Origin: Oceanispirochaeta crateris
GTDB taxonomy: Bacteria; Spirochaetota; Spirochaetia; DSM-2461
Direction: 5' to 3'
DNA: 64,000 bases
NCBI RefSeq assembly: GCF_008329965.1
Contig: NZ_CP036150.1
Coordinates: 2,108,001-2,172,000 of the forward strand
The notes beneath the pieces are model-generated. The model saw only the letters and a list, made by a program, of their open reading frames with translations, was not told where the DNA came from and ran no database searches. Made by a program: the position numbers and the translations under genes. Below, in pieces: positions 26,500 to 34,525 of this stretch (position 1 is its first letter; each line of letters opens with the position of its first letter).

Positions 26500-27351
26500 A
26501 TGAAAAAAAGTTTTATAGCCATGGTCATTTTGGAAGTATTGGGAATATTTATTTTTAGTGGATGTACCAGCATATCTGCAGAGAAGAAACTTACAAACAG
26601 TGATAAAGCATTACAGGTATTAAATAGTCTGGAAAGTGGAGATCCTGCTGCATTTGAAATTTGGGTCAGTGAAGATTCCTATACCCAGCATAATCTTACA
26701 TTTCCTGATGGGAGACAAACTGTTCTGGATGCCTTGCCCTCACTTAAAAAAGCCGGAACAACTGTGGAAATCAAAAGGGTAATCACGGATGGAGACTTTG
26801 TTGCCCTTCATTCAGCGTACAATCTTTTTGGAGAGAAAGCAGGATTTGATATTTTCCGTTTTGAGAATGGTGTAATCGTTGAACACTGGGATAATCTGAG
26901 CTCTATAACGGCAGCCAACCCCAGCGGTCATACTCAGTTAGACGGTTCAATAGTGATCAAAGACAGAGAGCTGACAGATCAAAATAGAAGCCTTGTAAAA
27001 AACTTTGTTAATGATGTACTGATAGGTAAGAATCCCGGGAACATAACAAAGTATTTTGATGGTGATAAGTACATACAGCACAACTCAGGAATAGCAGATG
27101 GTCTGAGTGGATTAGGAACAGCTCTGGCATTTATGGCTGAAGCAGGAGTGACAATGACTTATGATGAGACTCATATGGTTATTGCAGAGGGTAACTTTGT
27201 GCTGACAGTAAGTGAAGGTTCATTTGCTGCTGAACACACTTCATTTTATGATTTATTCAGAGTTGAAAATGGGTTTATTGCGGAACATTGGGACATAATA
27301 GAAACTATTATTCCTGAATCAGAAAGAGCGAATACTAACGGAAAGTTCTAA
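26500..27351 (+). CDS. Lipoprotein with two NTF2/SnoaL-like domains
   Basis: A 283-residue protein with a lipoprotein signal (FIFSGC, acylated Cys about 22). Two homologous SnoaL-like alpha+beta barrels follow, about 35-150 and 160-283; each contains the paired motif YTQHN/YIQHNS and ends in FENGVIVEHWD/VENGFIAEHWD. The small single-domain gene downstream shares the same signature, so the three domains are paralogous. SnoaL-type folds bind or isomerise small hydrophobic molecules; a specific activity is not known. It lies directly after the SirTM operon and behind the third palindrome. Confidence 0.85.
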   Translation: MKKSFIAMVILEVLGIFIFSGCTSISAEKKLTNSDKALQVLNSLESGDPAAFEIWVSEDSYTQHNLTFPDGRQTVLDALPSLKKAGTTVEIKRVITDGDFVALHSAYNLFGEKAGFDIFRFENGVIVEHWDNLSSITAANPSGHTQLDGSIVIKDRELTDQNRSLVKNFVNDVLIGKNPGNITKYFDGDKYIQHNSGIADGLSGLGTALAFMAEAGVTMTYDETHMVIAEGNFVLTVSEGSFAAEHTSFYDLFRVENGFIAEHWDIIETIIPESERANTNGKF

Positions 27352-27420
27352 AAAGTAATATTGGGATCTGAGATCACTATTTTGTCAGATCCCTTATACT
27401 TACACTGAAAGGAGTATGAA

Positions 27421-27804
27421 ATGAGTCAGAATCTTAAATTAAACAAACAGAATGCCATAGCTTTTTATAAAATGTCCTATATGGGACAACCGTCTCAAGC
27501 AATTGAAAAATATGTTGGGGCAGAATATATACAACACAATCCGGCTGTAAAAAATGGGAAAAGTGGATTTATCAGCTACTTTGAACAGATGTTAAAAGAA
27601 TATCCAGATAAAAAAATTGAGTTTGTAAGAGCCCTTGCAGAAGGTGACCAGGTAGCCCTTCACACTCACCAGACCTGGCCGGGAAATGATGAATATGTAA
27701 CTATGGATTTTTTCCGATTTGATGATCATGGAAAAATTGTTGAACATTGGGACTCTATTCAGCAGATACCTGATAAGACAGAATGTGGTAACACAATGTA
27801 CTAA
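27421..27804 (+). CDS. Single-domain NTF2/SnoaL-like protein
   Basis: A 127-residue cytosolic SnoaL-like protein with the same landmarks as the upstream lipoprotein: YIQHNPAVKNG, FVRALAEGDQVALHTHQTW, FFRFDDHGKIVEHWDSIQ. It lacks a signal peptide. AAAGGAG precedes the ATG. It is 69 bases after the lipoprotein gene and shares its promoter by spacing. A hairpin terminator follows. The substrate is unknown. Confidence 0.87.
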   Translation: MSQNLKLNKQNAIAFYKMSYMGQPSQAIEKYVGAEYIQHNPAVKNGKSGFISYFEQMLKEYPDKKIEFVRALAEGDQVALHTHQTWPGNDEYVTMDFFRFDDHGKIVEHWDSIQQIPDKTECGNTMY

Positions 27805-27813
27805 AGGAGAATT

Positions 27814-27853
27814 ACCTGACTAGCGAAGCAGTTGTCAGGTTTCTTCTTTTTGT
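27814..27853 (+). terminator. Terminator after NTF2-like genes
   Basis: ACCTGAC (27814-27820) pairs with GTCAGGT (27834-27840), followed by a T-rich tract. Some read-through into the regulator downstream is possible. Confidence 0.75.
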
Positions 27854-27871
27854 TTAAATTACGAGGTAACA

Positions 27872-28300
27872 ATGCAGATAGGTACAAAATTTTCAGTTTC
27901 AATTCATATTCTACTCAGTGTTGAAGTCTTTAAAAATGATTACAAAGTAACCAGTGATTTTATAGCCTCAAGTGTGAATACAAATCCAGTGGTAATAAGA
28001 AAGCTTATGAGCCTTCTGAGAAATGCCGGACTTATAGAAATTACCCAGGGAACCGGTGGCATAGAACTGACAAGAGCTCCCGATCAAATTTCCTTAAAAG
28101 ACATTTACAAGGCAGTAGAACCACAAACGGAACTATTCAAGATTCATAAGGACACAGCTCCAGGCTGCCCTGTTGGTGGAAACATAGAACACCTACTGAC
28201 CCCCTACTTCGCAAAACTACAAAGTTCTTTTAACGAGAATCTAAACACTGTCACCCTGGCAGATATGATGACATCCCTGGCCAATTTACATAAAAGATAG
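27872..28300 (+). CDS. Rrf2-family transcriptional regulator
   Basis: A 142-residue regulator: winged helix with FSVSIHILLSVEVF, VTSDFIASSVNTNPVVIRKL (recognition helix) and LIEITQGTGGIELTRAPDQI (wing). A single conserved Cys occurs in APGCPVGGNIEHLL, as in the YwnA-like branch, so thiol sensing is possible; the three-cysteine iron-sulfur motif of IscR/NsrR is absent. It is the best candidate to bind the TGTAAC/GTTACA palindromes upstream of the SirTM and NTF2-like genes. No copy of that palindrome lies directly before its own start. Confidence 0.9.
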   Translation: MQIGTKFSVSIHILLSVEVFKNDYKVTSDFIASSVNTNPVVIRKLMSLLRNAGLIEITQGTGGIELTRAPDQISLKDIYKAVEPQTELFKIHKDTAPGCPVGGNIEHLLTPYFAKLQSSFNENLNTVTLADMMTSLANLHKR

Positions 28301-28384
28301 ACATTTGCTGCAAGCAACTGAGTCGCAATTTATTATAGAATGAGCCGAACTTATGAGTTTGAATGACCAGAACAATTTGTTACT

Positions 28385-28500
28385 GATCACAGAATACCGC
28401 CCATCATAATCGATGGCAAATCTATTCTTTATAGATTTTCTGATAACACTGTTCACAGATTCTATCGCATTTGTCGTATAGATGATCCTGCTAATCAAGA
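28385..28500 (-). mobile_element. IS256-family remnant (C-terminal transposase piece with internal deletion)
   Basis: Minus-strand translation reads IYTTNAIESVNSVIRKSIKN fused to RFAIDYDGRY, both from the C-terminus of the same IS256-type transposase seen at 33058-34025, where about 100 additional bases separate the two segments. No terminal repeat was found here. Non-functional. Confidence 0.75.
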
Positions 28501-28627
28501 CTGTAGTCATTTTCACAAAACATGAATGTACCCATAGCCATATCCCTTTCACCATCTTCTACAACTTCTTAAGTTCCAGCATCTACCATAGAATAGATTG
28601 CCCTCTCAGTTGTTTGAAAAGTAATGA

Positions 28628-28920
28628 CTACGTTACGGCCTTCAACATGAAAGAACCAATTATTGAATGGTGGGTTCTACTTTGAGCACTATCAAAAATT
28701 TCAAAAGCAGGTTTTAATTCTTCGTCTACAGGTTTCATTTCTTTAGTGATACCATCAGATTCAAGGACTTGATATCTTTCAATTAATTTGAAATTCCTGT
28801 CATATAGAAAATGGCTACCTACAACCATAGCTACAATACAAATTTTTCCACTATCAAGTCTTCAGATAAACCTGCTATTATGAGCATATATAGAAGCAAT
28901 ACAATTAATGTTTTCTTCAT
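28628..28920 (-). pseudogene. Decayed gene for a small secreted protein
   Basis: From ATG at 28920, preceded by GAGGAAA, the minus strand encodes a signal peptide (MKKTLIVLLLYMLIIAGLSE) that runs into a stop after about 29 codons. Shifting frame near residue 20 continues an open frame (GKICIVAMVVGSHFLYDRNF, ERYQVLESDGITKEMKPVDE) to 28628. The pattern fits a frameshifted gene rather than two genes. The product family is not recognised. Confidence 0.55.
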
Positions 28921-29209
28921 ATTTTCCTCACTCTCTACATCCGGTATAATCAACTAAAACTTTGAATGATTGCCTCGTCTGTGGTCTATAACAATACTTT
29001 TCAACATTCACTCATTTTCAGGTCAGATGATTTTTACTTAATACTAAATTCGTGAAAAATATGATTTTATTCAATTCTAGCTTATTTATCCTTCTCCATT
29101 GTTTACCCAGCAATCTCTACCTTCAAAAAAATAATATAATACTTACTCGTTTCATAAATAACTGCATCTATATTATAGATAATTTAGAACGATTTAGGAT
29201 AAAATATTT

Positions 29210-29590
29210 GTCCCGATTCCCAGGACATTTACAAATGAATCTCCATCGTTGGGATTTTATATCAATTCGCCTTCATCATTGATATAACCTATCCGATTAA
29301 CATTCCAAACAGATGCATAATCTCCTATAAATCCATAGGCTTTATCAAAAATGGGATCAATTACAATCTCACCAGTTTTATTGATATACCCCATTTCCCA
29401 TCTTTCTTAATTGCTGCTAATCCAATATCAGAAGAATGAGAAACTTCCTTATATAGAAAATTGATTTGGATACTACCTTCTAAGTCAATTAACCCCTTAC
29501 AATTTTTTCGAAGAGAGTTGGCTTTAAAATTCCTATCTCGTAAAGTTCCCCTATTCCTATAAATCTAACATTGTCACTCGTTTTTCGATT
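29210..29590 (-). pseudogene. WG-repeat protein remnant with frameshifts and stops
   Basis: Minus-strand frames contain WG-type beta repeats in pieces: KGLIDLEGSIQINFLY, GLAAIKKDGKWG, then after a one-base loss YINKTGEIVIDPIFDKAYGF, and NRIGYINDEGELI followed by TAA. Each piece resembles the repeat (K/N)WGYIN..G.I.I...FD.A. Two frameshifts and at least one stop make it a pseudogene. Nothing else recognisable lies between 28921 and 29209 or 29591 and 29700. Confidence 0.7.
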
Positions 29591-29712
29591 TTTTTTATTA
29601 AATAAAATTCTAAAAGGTGATAGTGTAATACGATTTTTTATATTTTTCGTAACCAAATGAACCGGAAAAGCTATTTTCCTGCGTTTATTTAATATTTTAT
29701 TGGAGTATTTCT

Positions 29713-31308
29713 ATGAAAGAACGACAACAATGGGGAACAAGGCTCGGCTTTATAATGGCTGCGGTTGGTTCCGCCATAGGTCTTGGAAACATCTGGCGTT
29801 TCCCCTATCAGGCGTACAGCAATGGAGGGGGAACATTCCTTATTCCCTACTTCTTCGCCATGCTGACAGCTGGAATTCCTATCCTTATTATGGAATTCGG
29901 TCTCGGTCATAAATATAGAGGAGGAGCACCAAGTGTCTTTGCCCGTCTAACTAAAAATTACAGTCATCTGAATAAATTCGAATGGATCGGCTGGTGGCAG
30001 GTTCTCGTTGCACTTATTATCGGTCTTTACTATGTAATTATTATAGCCTGGACTGTTTCCTACACATTCCTGGCATTTGGACAGGTTTGGGGAACGGATA
30101 CGGGAAGCTTTTTCTTCAATGATTTTTTGAAAATCAGCAGCAGTCCTTTAATTCTGGGTGGAATGAACTGGCCTGTACTGGCTGCTTTAGTGGCAGTATG
30201 GGGCATCATGTGGTATATCCTGTTCAGCGGCGTATCAAAAGGAATAGAATTAGCCAATAAAATTTTTATGCCGACCCTCATTGTTCTTGTTCTTTTCCTT
30301 ACAGGACGTAGTCTTTTTCTCGAAGGTGCCGCCGTCGGTCTGGATTGGCTTTTTAGACCTGATTTCTCAAAACTCTGGGATGTTTCAGTGTGGACCAGTG
30401 CTTACGGACAGATCTTTTATTCCATGAGTATCGGTTTTGCAATTATGATTACCTATTCCAGTTACCTGCCGAAAGACTCGGATATCGTAAATAACGGTTT
30501 TATGACTGGACTTCTCAACTGCGGCTTCAGTATTATTGCTGGAATCATGATCTTTGCTATACTGGGTCATATGGCGCAAGCTCAAGGCGTTGGTGTGGAT
30601 GAGGTGGTTTCAGCCGGAATTGGTCTGGCGTTTGTAACCATACCCCAGGCAATCAACTACATGCCAGCCCCCTGGCTAGTGGGGCCTCTATTTTTCCTTT
30701 CCCTTACCATTGCGGGGCTCTCTTCCGCCATATCCATCAACGAAACTGTAATTGCCAGTTTTATTGATAAATTCGGTCTAAAAAGAAAGAAAACTGTCAC
30801 AATCTATTGTATCGGTGGATTTCTGTTCAGTACGATTTATGCTACAGGAGCCGGGCTCTATATCCTCGATATAGTTGACCATTTTATAAATAACTTTGGT
30901 ATCCTGTTTGTAGGTCTGACAGAGATTATCCTTTTCTCCTGGATTTTCCGTCTGGATGAACTGAAAGAACATATTAATCCTCTCTCAGATTATTCAGTGA
31001 AGAACTGGTGGAACTTCTGTCTGAAGGTTCTGACACCAGTGGTGCTAGGCAGTATGGCTATCACAAATTTTGCTTCAGAATTGAAAATCGGCGTCAGCGG
31101 AATTCTAACAAGAGTCAATGCCCTGGATGTCATGGCAGACAATGGTATTATCATTACCATTGATCAGGTAGCACCGGGATATGAAGGCTATGGGAGCAGA
31201 GAACTCTTCCTGTATGGATGGATTGCCGCCATGGGAGTGTTTGTATTCTCATTTGTATTTCAAAAAATGAAAGGTCATAAAACTCACCTTGGGGGAGAAA
31301 ACGTATGA
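29713..31308 (+). CDS. Sodium-dependent transporter of the NSS (SNF) family
   Basis: A 531-residue sodium symporter with about 12 membrane helices. The start GTRLGFIMAAVGSAIGLGNIWRFPYQAYSNGG is the hallmark of the family (part quoted: IGLGNIWRFPY), containing the unwound TM1 that binds Na+ and substrate. Family members move amino acids; bacterial 12-helix MetP-type members transport methionine or alanine. The adjoining MetS-like small subunit supports a MetPS-type system. GGAG precedes the ATG. It shares an ATGA overlap with the small gene. Confidence 0.93.
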   Translation: MKERQQWGTRLGFIMAAVGSAIGLGNIWRFPYQAYSNGGGTFLIPYFFAMLTAGIPILIMEFGLGHKYRGGAPSVFARLTKNYSHLNKFEWIGWWQVLVALIIGLYYVIIIAWTVSYTFLAFGQVWGTDTGSFFFNDFLKISSSPLILGGMNWPVLAALVAVWGIMWYILFSGVSKGIELANKIFMPTLIVLVLFLTGRSLFLEGAAVGLDWLFRPDFSKLWDVSVWTSAYGQIFYSMSIGFAIMITYSSYLPKDSDIVNNGFMTGLLNCGFSIIAGIMIFAILGHMAQAQGVGVDEVVSAGIGLAFVTIPQAINYMPAPWLVGPLFFLSLTIAGLSSAISINETVIASFIDKFGLKRKKTVTIYCIGGFLFSTIYATGAGLYILDIVDHFINNFGILFVGLTEIILFSWIFRLDELKEHINPLSDYSVKNWWNFCLKVLTPVVLGSMAITNFASELKIGVSGILTRVNALDVMADNGIIITIDQVAPGYEGYGSRELFLYGWIAAMGVFVFSFVFQKMKGHKTHLGGENV

Positions 31309-31406
31309 GTGGAGAAGCTATCATCATGATGGTCTTTGGTTTAGTAGTAACCTGGGGCGGAGCCAGCCTCTGCCTGTATATTGCTGTAAAAAAACAGAAG
31401 AAATAA
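31305..31406 (+). CDS. MetS-like NSS transporter small subunit (33 aa)
   Basis: A 33-residue single-span membrane protein: MSGEAIIMMVFGLVVTWGG, then ASLCLYIAVKKQKK. It has the layout and sequence style of MetS, the small subunit of the MetPS methionine/alanine transporter, and starts at an ATGA overlap with the transporter stop. It is too short for most gene callers. Positive-inside tail (KKQKK) implies a cytosolic C-terminus. Confidence 0.88.
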   Translation: MSGEAIIMMVFGLVVTWGGASLCLYIAVKKQKK

Positions 31407-31425
31407 TAATCTTAATCACAGAAGA

Positions 31426-31453
31426 GAGCCCAGGAGAGGAGCCTGGGTTTCTT
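31426..31453 (+). terminator. Terminator after NSS-MetS operon
   Basis: GCCCAGG (31428-31434) pairs with CCTGGG (31442-31447), seven-base loop, followed by only a short T tract, so termination may be weak. Confidence 0.65.
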
Positions 31454-31550
31454 ACGAAATCCCATTCCAATTATTTTATGTTTTTTTAAGAGAACAGCAC
31501 CAACTCTCTTTACCGCAAGTTCAAGAGCGTGAAGCATGTATTTGATGTGC

Positions 31551-31600
31551 ATAATTCAGAACCCCTTCAATAGATACAATTTCCAGGGGTTCTGAATTAT
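31551..31600. repeat. Perfect 15-bp inverted repeat
   Basis: ATAATTCAGAACCCC (31551-31565) and GGGGTTCTGAATTAT (31586-31600) with a 20-base loop. No T-run follows on either strand, so it is not a standard terminator; it could be a protein site, a bidirectional mRNA end or a small mobile repeat. Confidence 0.7.
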
Positions 31601-31661
31601 AGATTGATCCAAATAGCTGTGAAAACCAAGACAGTTAACACCTCACAAATTGTTTCAACCC

Positions 31662-31695
31662 AAAAAAAGCTCTGAACTTTTAAGTTCAGAGCTTT
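31662..31695 (-). terminator. Terminator directly behind the FMN riboswitch
   Basis: On the minus strand AAAGCTCTGAACTT pairs perfectly with AAGTTCAGAGCTTT, followed by a run of T residues (A62-A68 on the plus strand). It begins about 50 bases after the aptamer and is the natural expression platform for transcription attenuation. Confidence 0.85.
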
Positions 31696-31745
31696 GACAG
31701 TAATCAATGTAAATTCAAGAAAGAAATATCTTTTTTGAAAGATCT

Positions 31746-31857
31746 ACATCTTCTTCCATCCAGACTCTACTGTCGACTTCGGAATTAAACCGAATCAGCC
31801 ATTACGGCTCGCGGGCTATACCGACGGTCGGGAATTTCACCCTGCACTGAAGATACT
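31746..31857 (-). promoter_or_regulatory. FMN riboswitch (RFN element) with no downstream gene
   Basis: Reading the minus strand from 31857: closing stem ATCTTC, then GCAGGGTGAAATTCCCGACC, GTCGGTATAGCCCGCGAGCC, GATTCGGTTTAATTCCGAA, GTCGACAGTAGAGTCTGGAT and GAAGAAGAT. These are the ordered conserved blocks of the RFN element. Below it on the same strand is a terminator, then no minus-strand gene: the next coding DNA is the NSS-MetS operon on the opposite strand. The identification is firm by motif; the role is unclear. Confidence 0.95.
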
Positions 31858-32047
31858 ATTTTGTTCTCAGCAGATTAAAATACATTGATTTGAATGTCAG
31901 TATCTTATTATCCCCTTTATGCAGCTTGGCCAATCATAGCTAGTTTACTTTTCAGATTATTAGGACAGCTGTGGTTTCTTTAGAAGAGAAAGACTCTTGT
32001 TTCCAGAAACCAATAGACTTATCATTTAACAATGAGAGGTAATTAAT

Positions 32048-32926
32048 ATGATTAAAGCTCCACTAGTAGCAAATAGTGCTTCTTTAGGATTGAATTGGAT
32101 ATATAATATGCCATACTTAAAAAGAATCACGAAAGATAAGGACCCTGTTTTTTGGGAAATTGATCCTGAAATCTATAAGAATTCCAGGAAAGGGTATTTA
32201 GCATACCCTAACCATCAAATTGGAGACTTAAGTTTTCAAGGTAGTCTTCTTCTGCTTTTATATAAACATCTTCAAGAGAATTCGGACTATTCACCAGAGC
32301 AATGGAGAAAGGATGTATATGACTACATCAAACCCGGAGGTAAATACGAAGGATGGGTTGAGTCTTATGGTCTGGATTTGGTATTTAAGGTACTCGATGA
32401 AAGCATGAATAAGAAAGATTCAGTTTTAGAGACTAATTATAATGATGATCAATTGGTCGGGTTTATTCCTTACTTGGCTTTTAAAACACTAAACTTGGAT
32501 TTTAAAAAAAGCTTGCAATTTGTAAATGTGTTGTCTTCAAATCAAGACTATAAAAAACTTTATGACATGTTTGACTTAATACATGAAGGAAGTACTGATA
32601 AAGTATCAATGGAAAAGGTGATAAAGAAAGCAATTTATATTGCACCTGAGAAATACCATCACGATTTAGAGAAGGCAATAACAATAGAGGATACAGATAA
32701 GTTTATTATTGAACATTCAGGAACAGCCTGTCATATCAGTCACAGTGTCCCTTTAATTGTTCACCTTCTATATAATGGATCATCCTATGAAGATGTAATA
32801 AGAAAAAATACAATAATAGGCGGTGCAAGTTCTGATCGAGGACTTATGCTGGGATTTATAATGAATAAAATTAGTAAAATCCCTTCTGAATGGGTTAAAG
32901 TATTATTAAAACGAACAGATCTATAG
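32048..32926 (+). CDS. ADP-ribosylglycohydrolase-like protein with altered metal motif
   Basis: A 292-residue all-helical protein of the DraG/ARH type. The C-terminal part reads CHISHSVPLIVHLLYNGSSY, then NTIIGGASSDRGLMLGFIMN, corresponding to the family segment that in active bacterial members reads GGDSAARG and in DraG GGDTDT. Here the first metal-binding Asp of that motif is Ala. QIGDLSFQGSLLLLLYK corresponds to the N-terminal metal region, with GDLSFQG in place of GD.TDMT. It may be an inactive relative or bind a different ligand. It is monocistronic, with GAGAGG before the ATG. Confidence 0.72.
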   Translation: MIKAPLVANSASLGLNWIYNMPYLKRITKDKDPVFWEIDPEIYKNSRKGYLAYPNHQIGDLSFQGSLLLLLYKHLQENSDYSPEQWRKDVYDYIKPGGKYEGWVESYGLDLVFKVLDESMNKKDSVLETNYNDDQLVGFIPYLAFKTLNLDFKKSLQFVNVLSSNQDYKKLYDMFDLIHEGSTDKVSMEKVIKKAIYIAPEKYHHDLEKAITIEDTDKFIIEHSGTACHISHSVPLIVHLLYNGSSYEDVIRKNTIIGGASSDRGLMLGFIMNKISKIPSEWVKVLLKRTDL

Positions 32927-33016
32927 ATTACTTTTAATTTCCCCTAAAATCCTTTTAAAAGAGAAAAATAGAAGCAGTTCACTCCCCTAGGATTGATTGA
33001 GATAGATCTGTCTCTT

Positions 33017-34069
33017 AATAAATCGAGCCTGTAAAATATTTTGTGTAAAGATCATTTCTAATTCAGAAATCGCCTATCATATTCGATGGCGAATCTATTC
33101 ATTGCAGGCTTCCAGTTTCTCAGTGGCATAGACCACTTTCTGGAAGCTTGCTCAATAGCTAGATATATTATCTTAATTGCAGATCCTTCATTAGGGAAGA
33201 TCTTCCGATTCTTTATAGATTTCCTGATAACACTGTTCATAGATTCTATCGCATTTGTCGTGTAGATGATCCTCCGAATCTCATCGGGGTAATCGAATAA
33301 TGTGATAAGATTTTCCCAGTTCCGGTATCACCCTATACTGATTGAAGGACACTGTGTATCCCACTTTTCTGAGAATCGATCCAGCTCAATTTTTGCCTCT
33401 TGTTCTGTTATTGATCCATAGATTTTCTTAAGATTAGAGGCTACTGTTTTTCTGTCTTTATAGGAGACATATTTCGGGGAATTTCGAACTTGGTGAACGA
33501 TGTATAACTGAACTTCAGTCTTGGGAAAGACAGCAGCAATAGCATCAGGGAAGCCTGTAAGGCCATCGACACAGACAAAGAATATATCCTGTACACCACG
33601 ATTTTGCAGCTCTGTAAGGATGTTTATCCAAAACTTAGCTCCTTCCGTATCAGCTATCCACAGGCCTAGAAGCTCTTTCATGCCCTCTGTATTCACGGCG
33701 AGAGCAAGAAATACACTCTTGCTGTCATGCCCTTGGCATAGAGAGTGAGAATCTTGCTATCCAAATCAATTTCTGAAGTGTCTGTTTTTAAAGTTTTCTG
33801 GGTATAACCATTCCAAGAGTTCTCTGAAGGTCACCGACCATTCTTTTTCTCTCCAAGATGTTCCTCCATCTCAATCTCAAGAATGCGTTCCATGGCAACC
33901 TTGGCCAACATTTTGGTCATATCTGAGATATCCTGCGGTGTCTTCAGGTTCTTGGCTAGTTTATCAGCCAACTCGTTAAAATCATCTGTGTCGTACAAAA
34001 TAAAAGCTCCTATATTCTTATACAAAGATTTGGAGCTTTACACAAATTTATTTACAGGCTCAATAATTC
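33017..34069. mobile_element. IS256-family insertion sequence, internally deleted, with decayed target duplication
   Basis: The element itself spans 33025-34061. Its left end reads GAGCCTGTAAAATATTTTGT and its right end, inverted, GAGCCTGTAAATAAATTTGT. It is flanked by AATAAATC (33017-33024) and AATAATTC (34062-34069), which match at seven of eight bases as expected of an eight-base target duplication. At 1,037 bases it is shorter than usual for the family (about 1.3 kb). Confidence 0.85.
33058..34025 (-). pseudogene. IS256-type transposase pseudogene
   Basis: From ATG near 34025 the minus strand encodes LADKLAKNLKTPQDISDM and MEEHLGEKKNG, then a TGA where the copy at 21 kb has a sense codon. 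It continues through QKTLKTDTSEIDLDSKI and AKGMT, then jumps to the catalytic region (NTEGMKELLGLWIADTEGAK, DIFFVCVDGLTGFPDAI), so about 60 codons around the first catalytic Asp are deleted. Further frameshifts separate the C-terminal parts (MNSVIRKSIKNRKIFPN). Confidence 0.87.
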
Positions 34070-34102
34070 TTGGATAGGTATGATTATATGCGATATCTAC
34101 CT

Positions 34103-34513
34103 TCATCCGTTTATGTCAGCATCACCCTCACTGCTATCTACCAATTCAATTTTGGCACCTTGCTTCAAGGTATTACTGATTGTACAACCACGCTCAATCA
34201 GGAGTTTTAGCTTTTTCTTATATTTAGGATCAAGATCTGGAAAGTCAAAGTCCACTTTAAAGTCGGTAAATCGATTACCGGCTCCCTCTGTTTTCGAAGC
34301 ATCAACCTTGATATCCAGCTCACCATCTTCAAATGGAATATTATCCCTCTCCAAAATATTGCTTAGGGTAATAGAGACACAGAGGCCTAATGATGCCTCC
34401 AGAAGCTCCCTGGGATTTAGTCCGGTCAGCCCTGCAGACTTACTACCATGAAGCTGGTGCCCCGATGCATTATAAATCTCATTTTCACCTTTTTTATATT
34501 TAATTGATACCAT
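34103..34513 (-). CDS. OsmC-family peroxiredoxin-like protein
   Basis: A 136-residue OsmC/Ohr-fold protein. Both redox cysteines are present: one in LLEASLGLCVSITLSN and one in IERGCTISNTLKQ, the arrangement of OsmC-like thiol peroxidases that reduce organic hydroperoxides. AGGAG precedes the ATG. It begins 12 bases after the DppF-like ATPase gene and is the last gene of that operon. The second Opp/Dpp operon in this window ends with another OsmC-family gene. Confidence 0.88.
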   Translation of the reverse strand: MVSIKYKKGENEIYNASGHQLHGSKSAGLTGLNPRELLEASLGLCVSITLSNILERDNIPFEDGELDIKVDASKTEGAGNRFTDFKVDFDFPDLDPKYKKKLKLLIERGCTISNTLKQGAKIELVDSSEGDADING

Positions 34514-34525
34514 ATGATATTCTCC

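Noticed and set aside
31746-31857. FMN riboswitch regulating the ADP-ribosylglycohydrolase-like gene
   Set aside because: The aptamer reads on the minus strand and that gene is on the plus strand on its far side, so cis control is not possible in the usual way.
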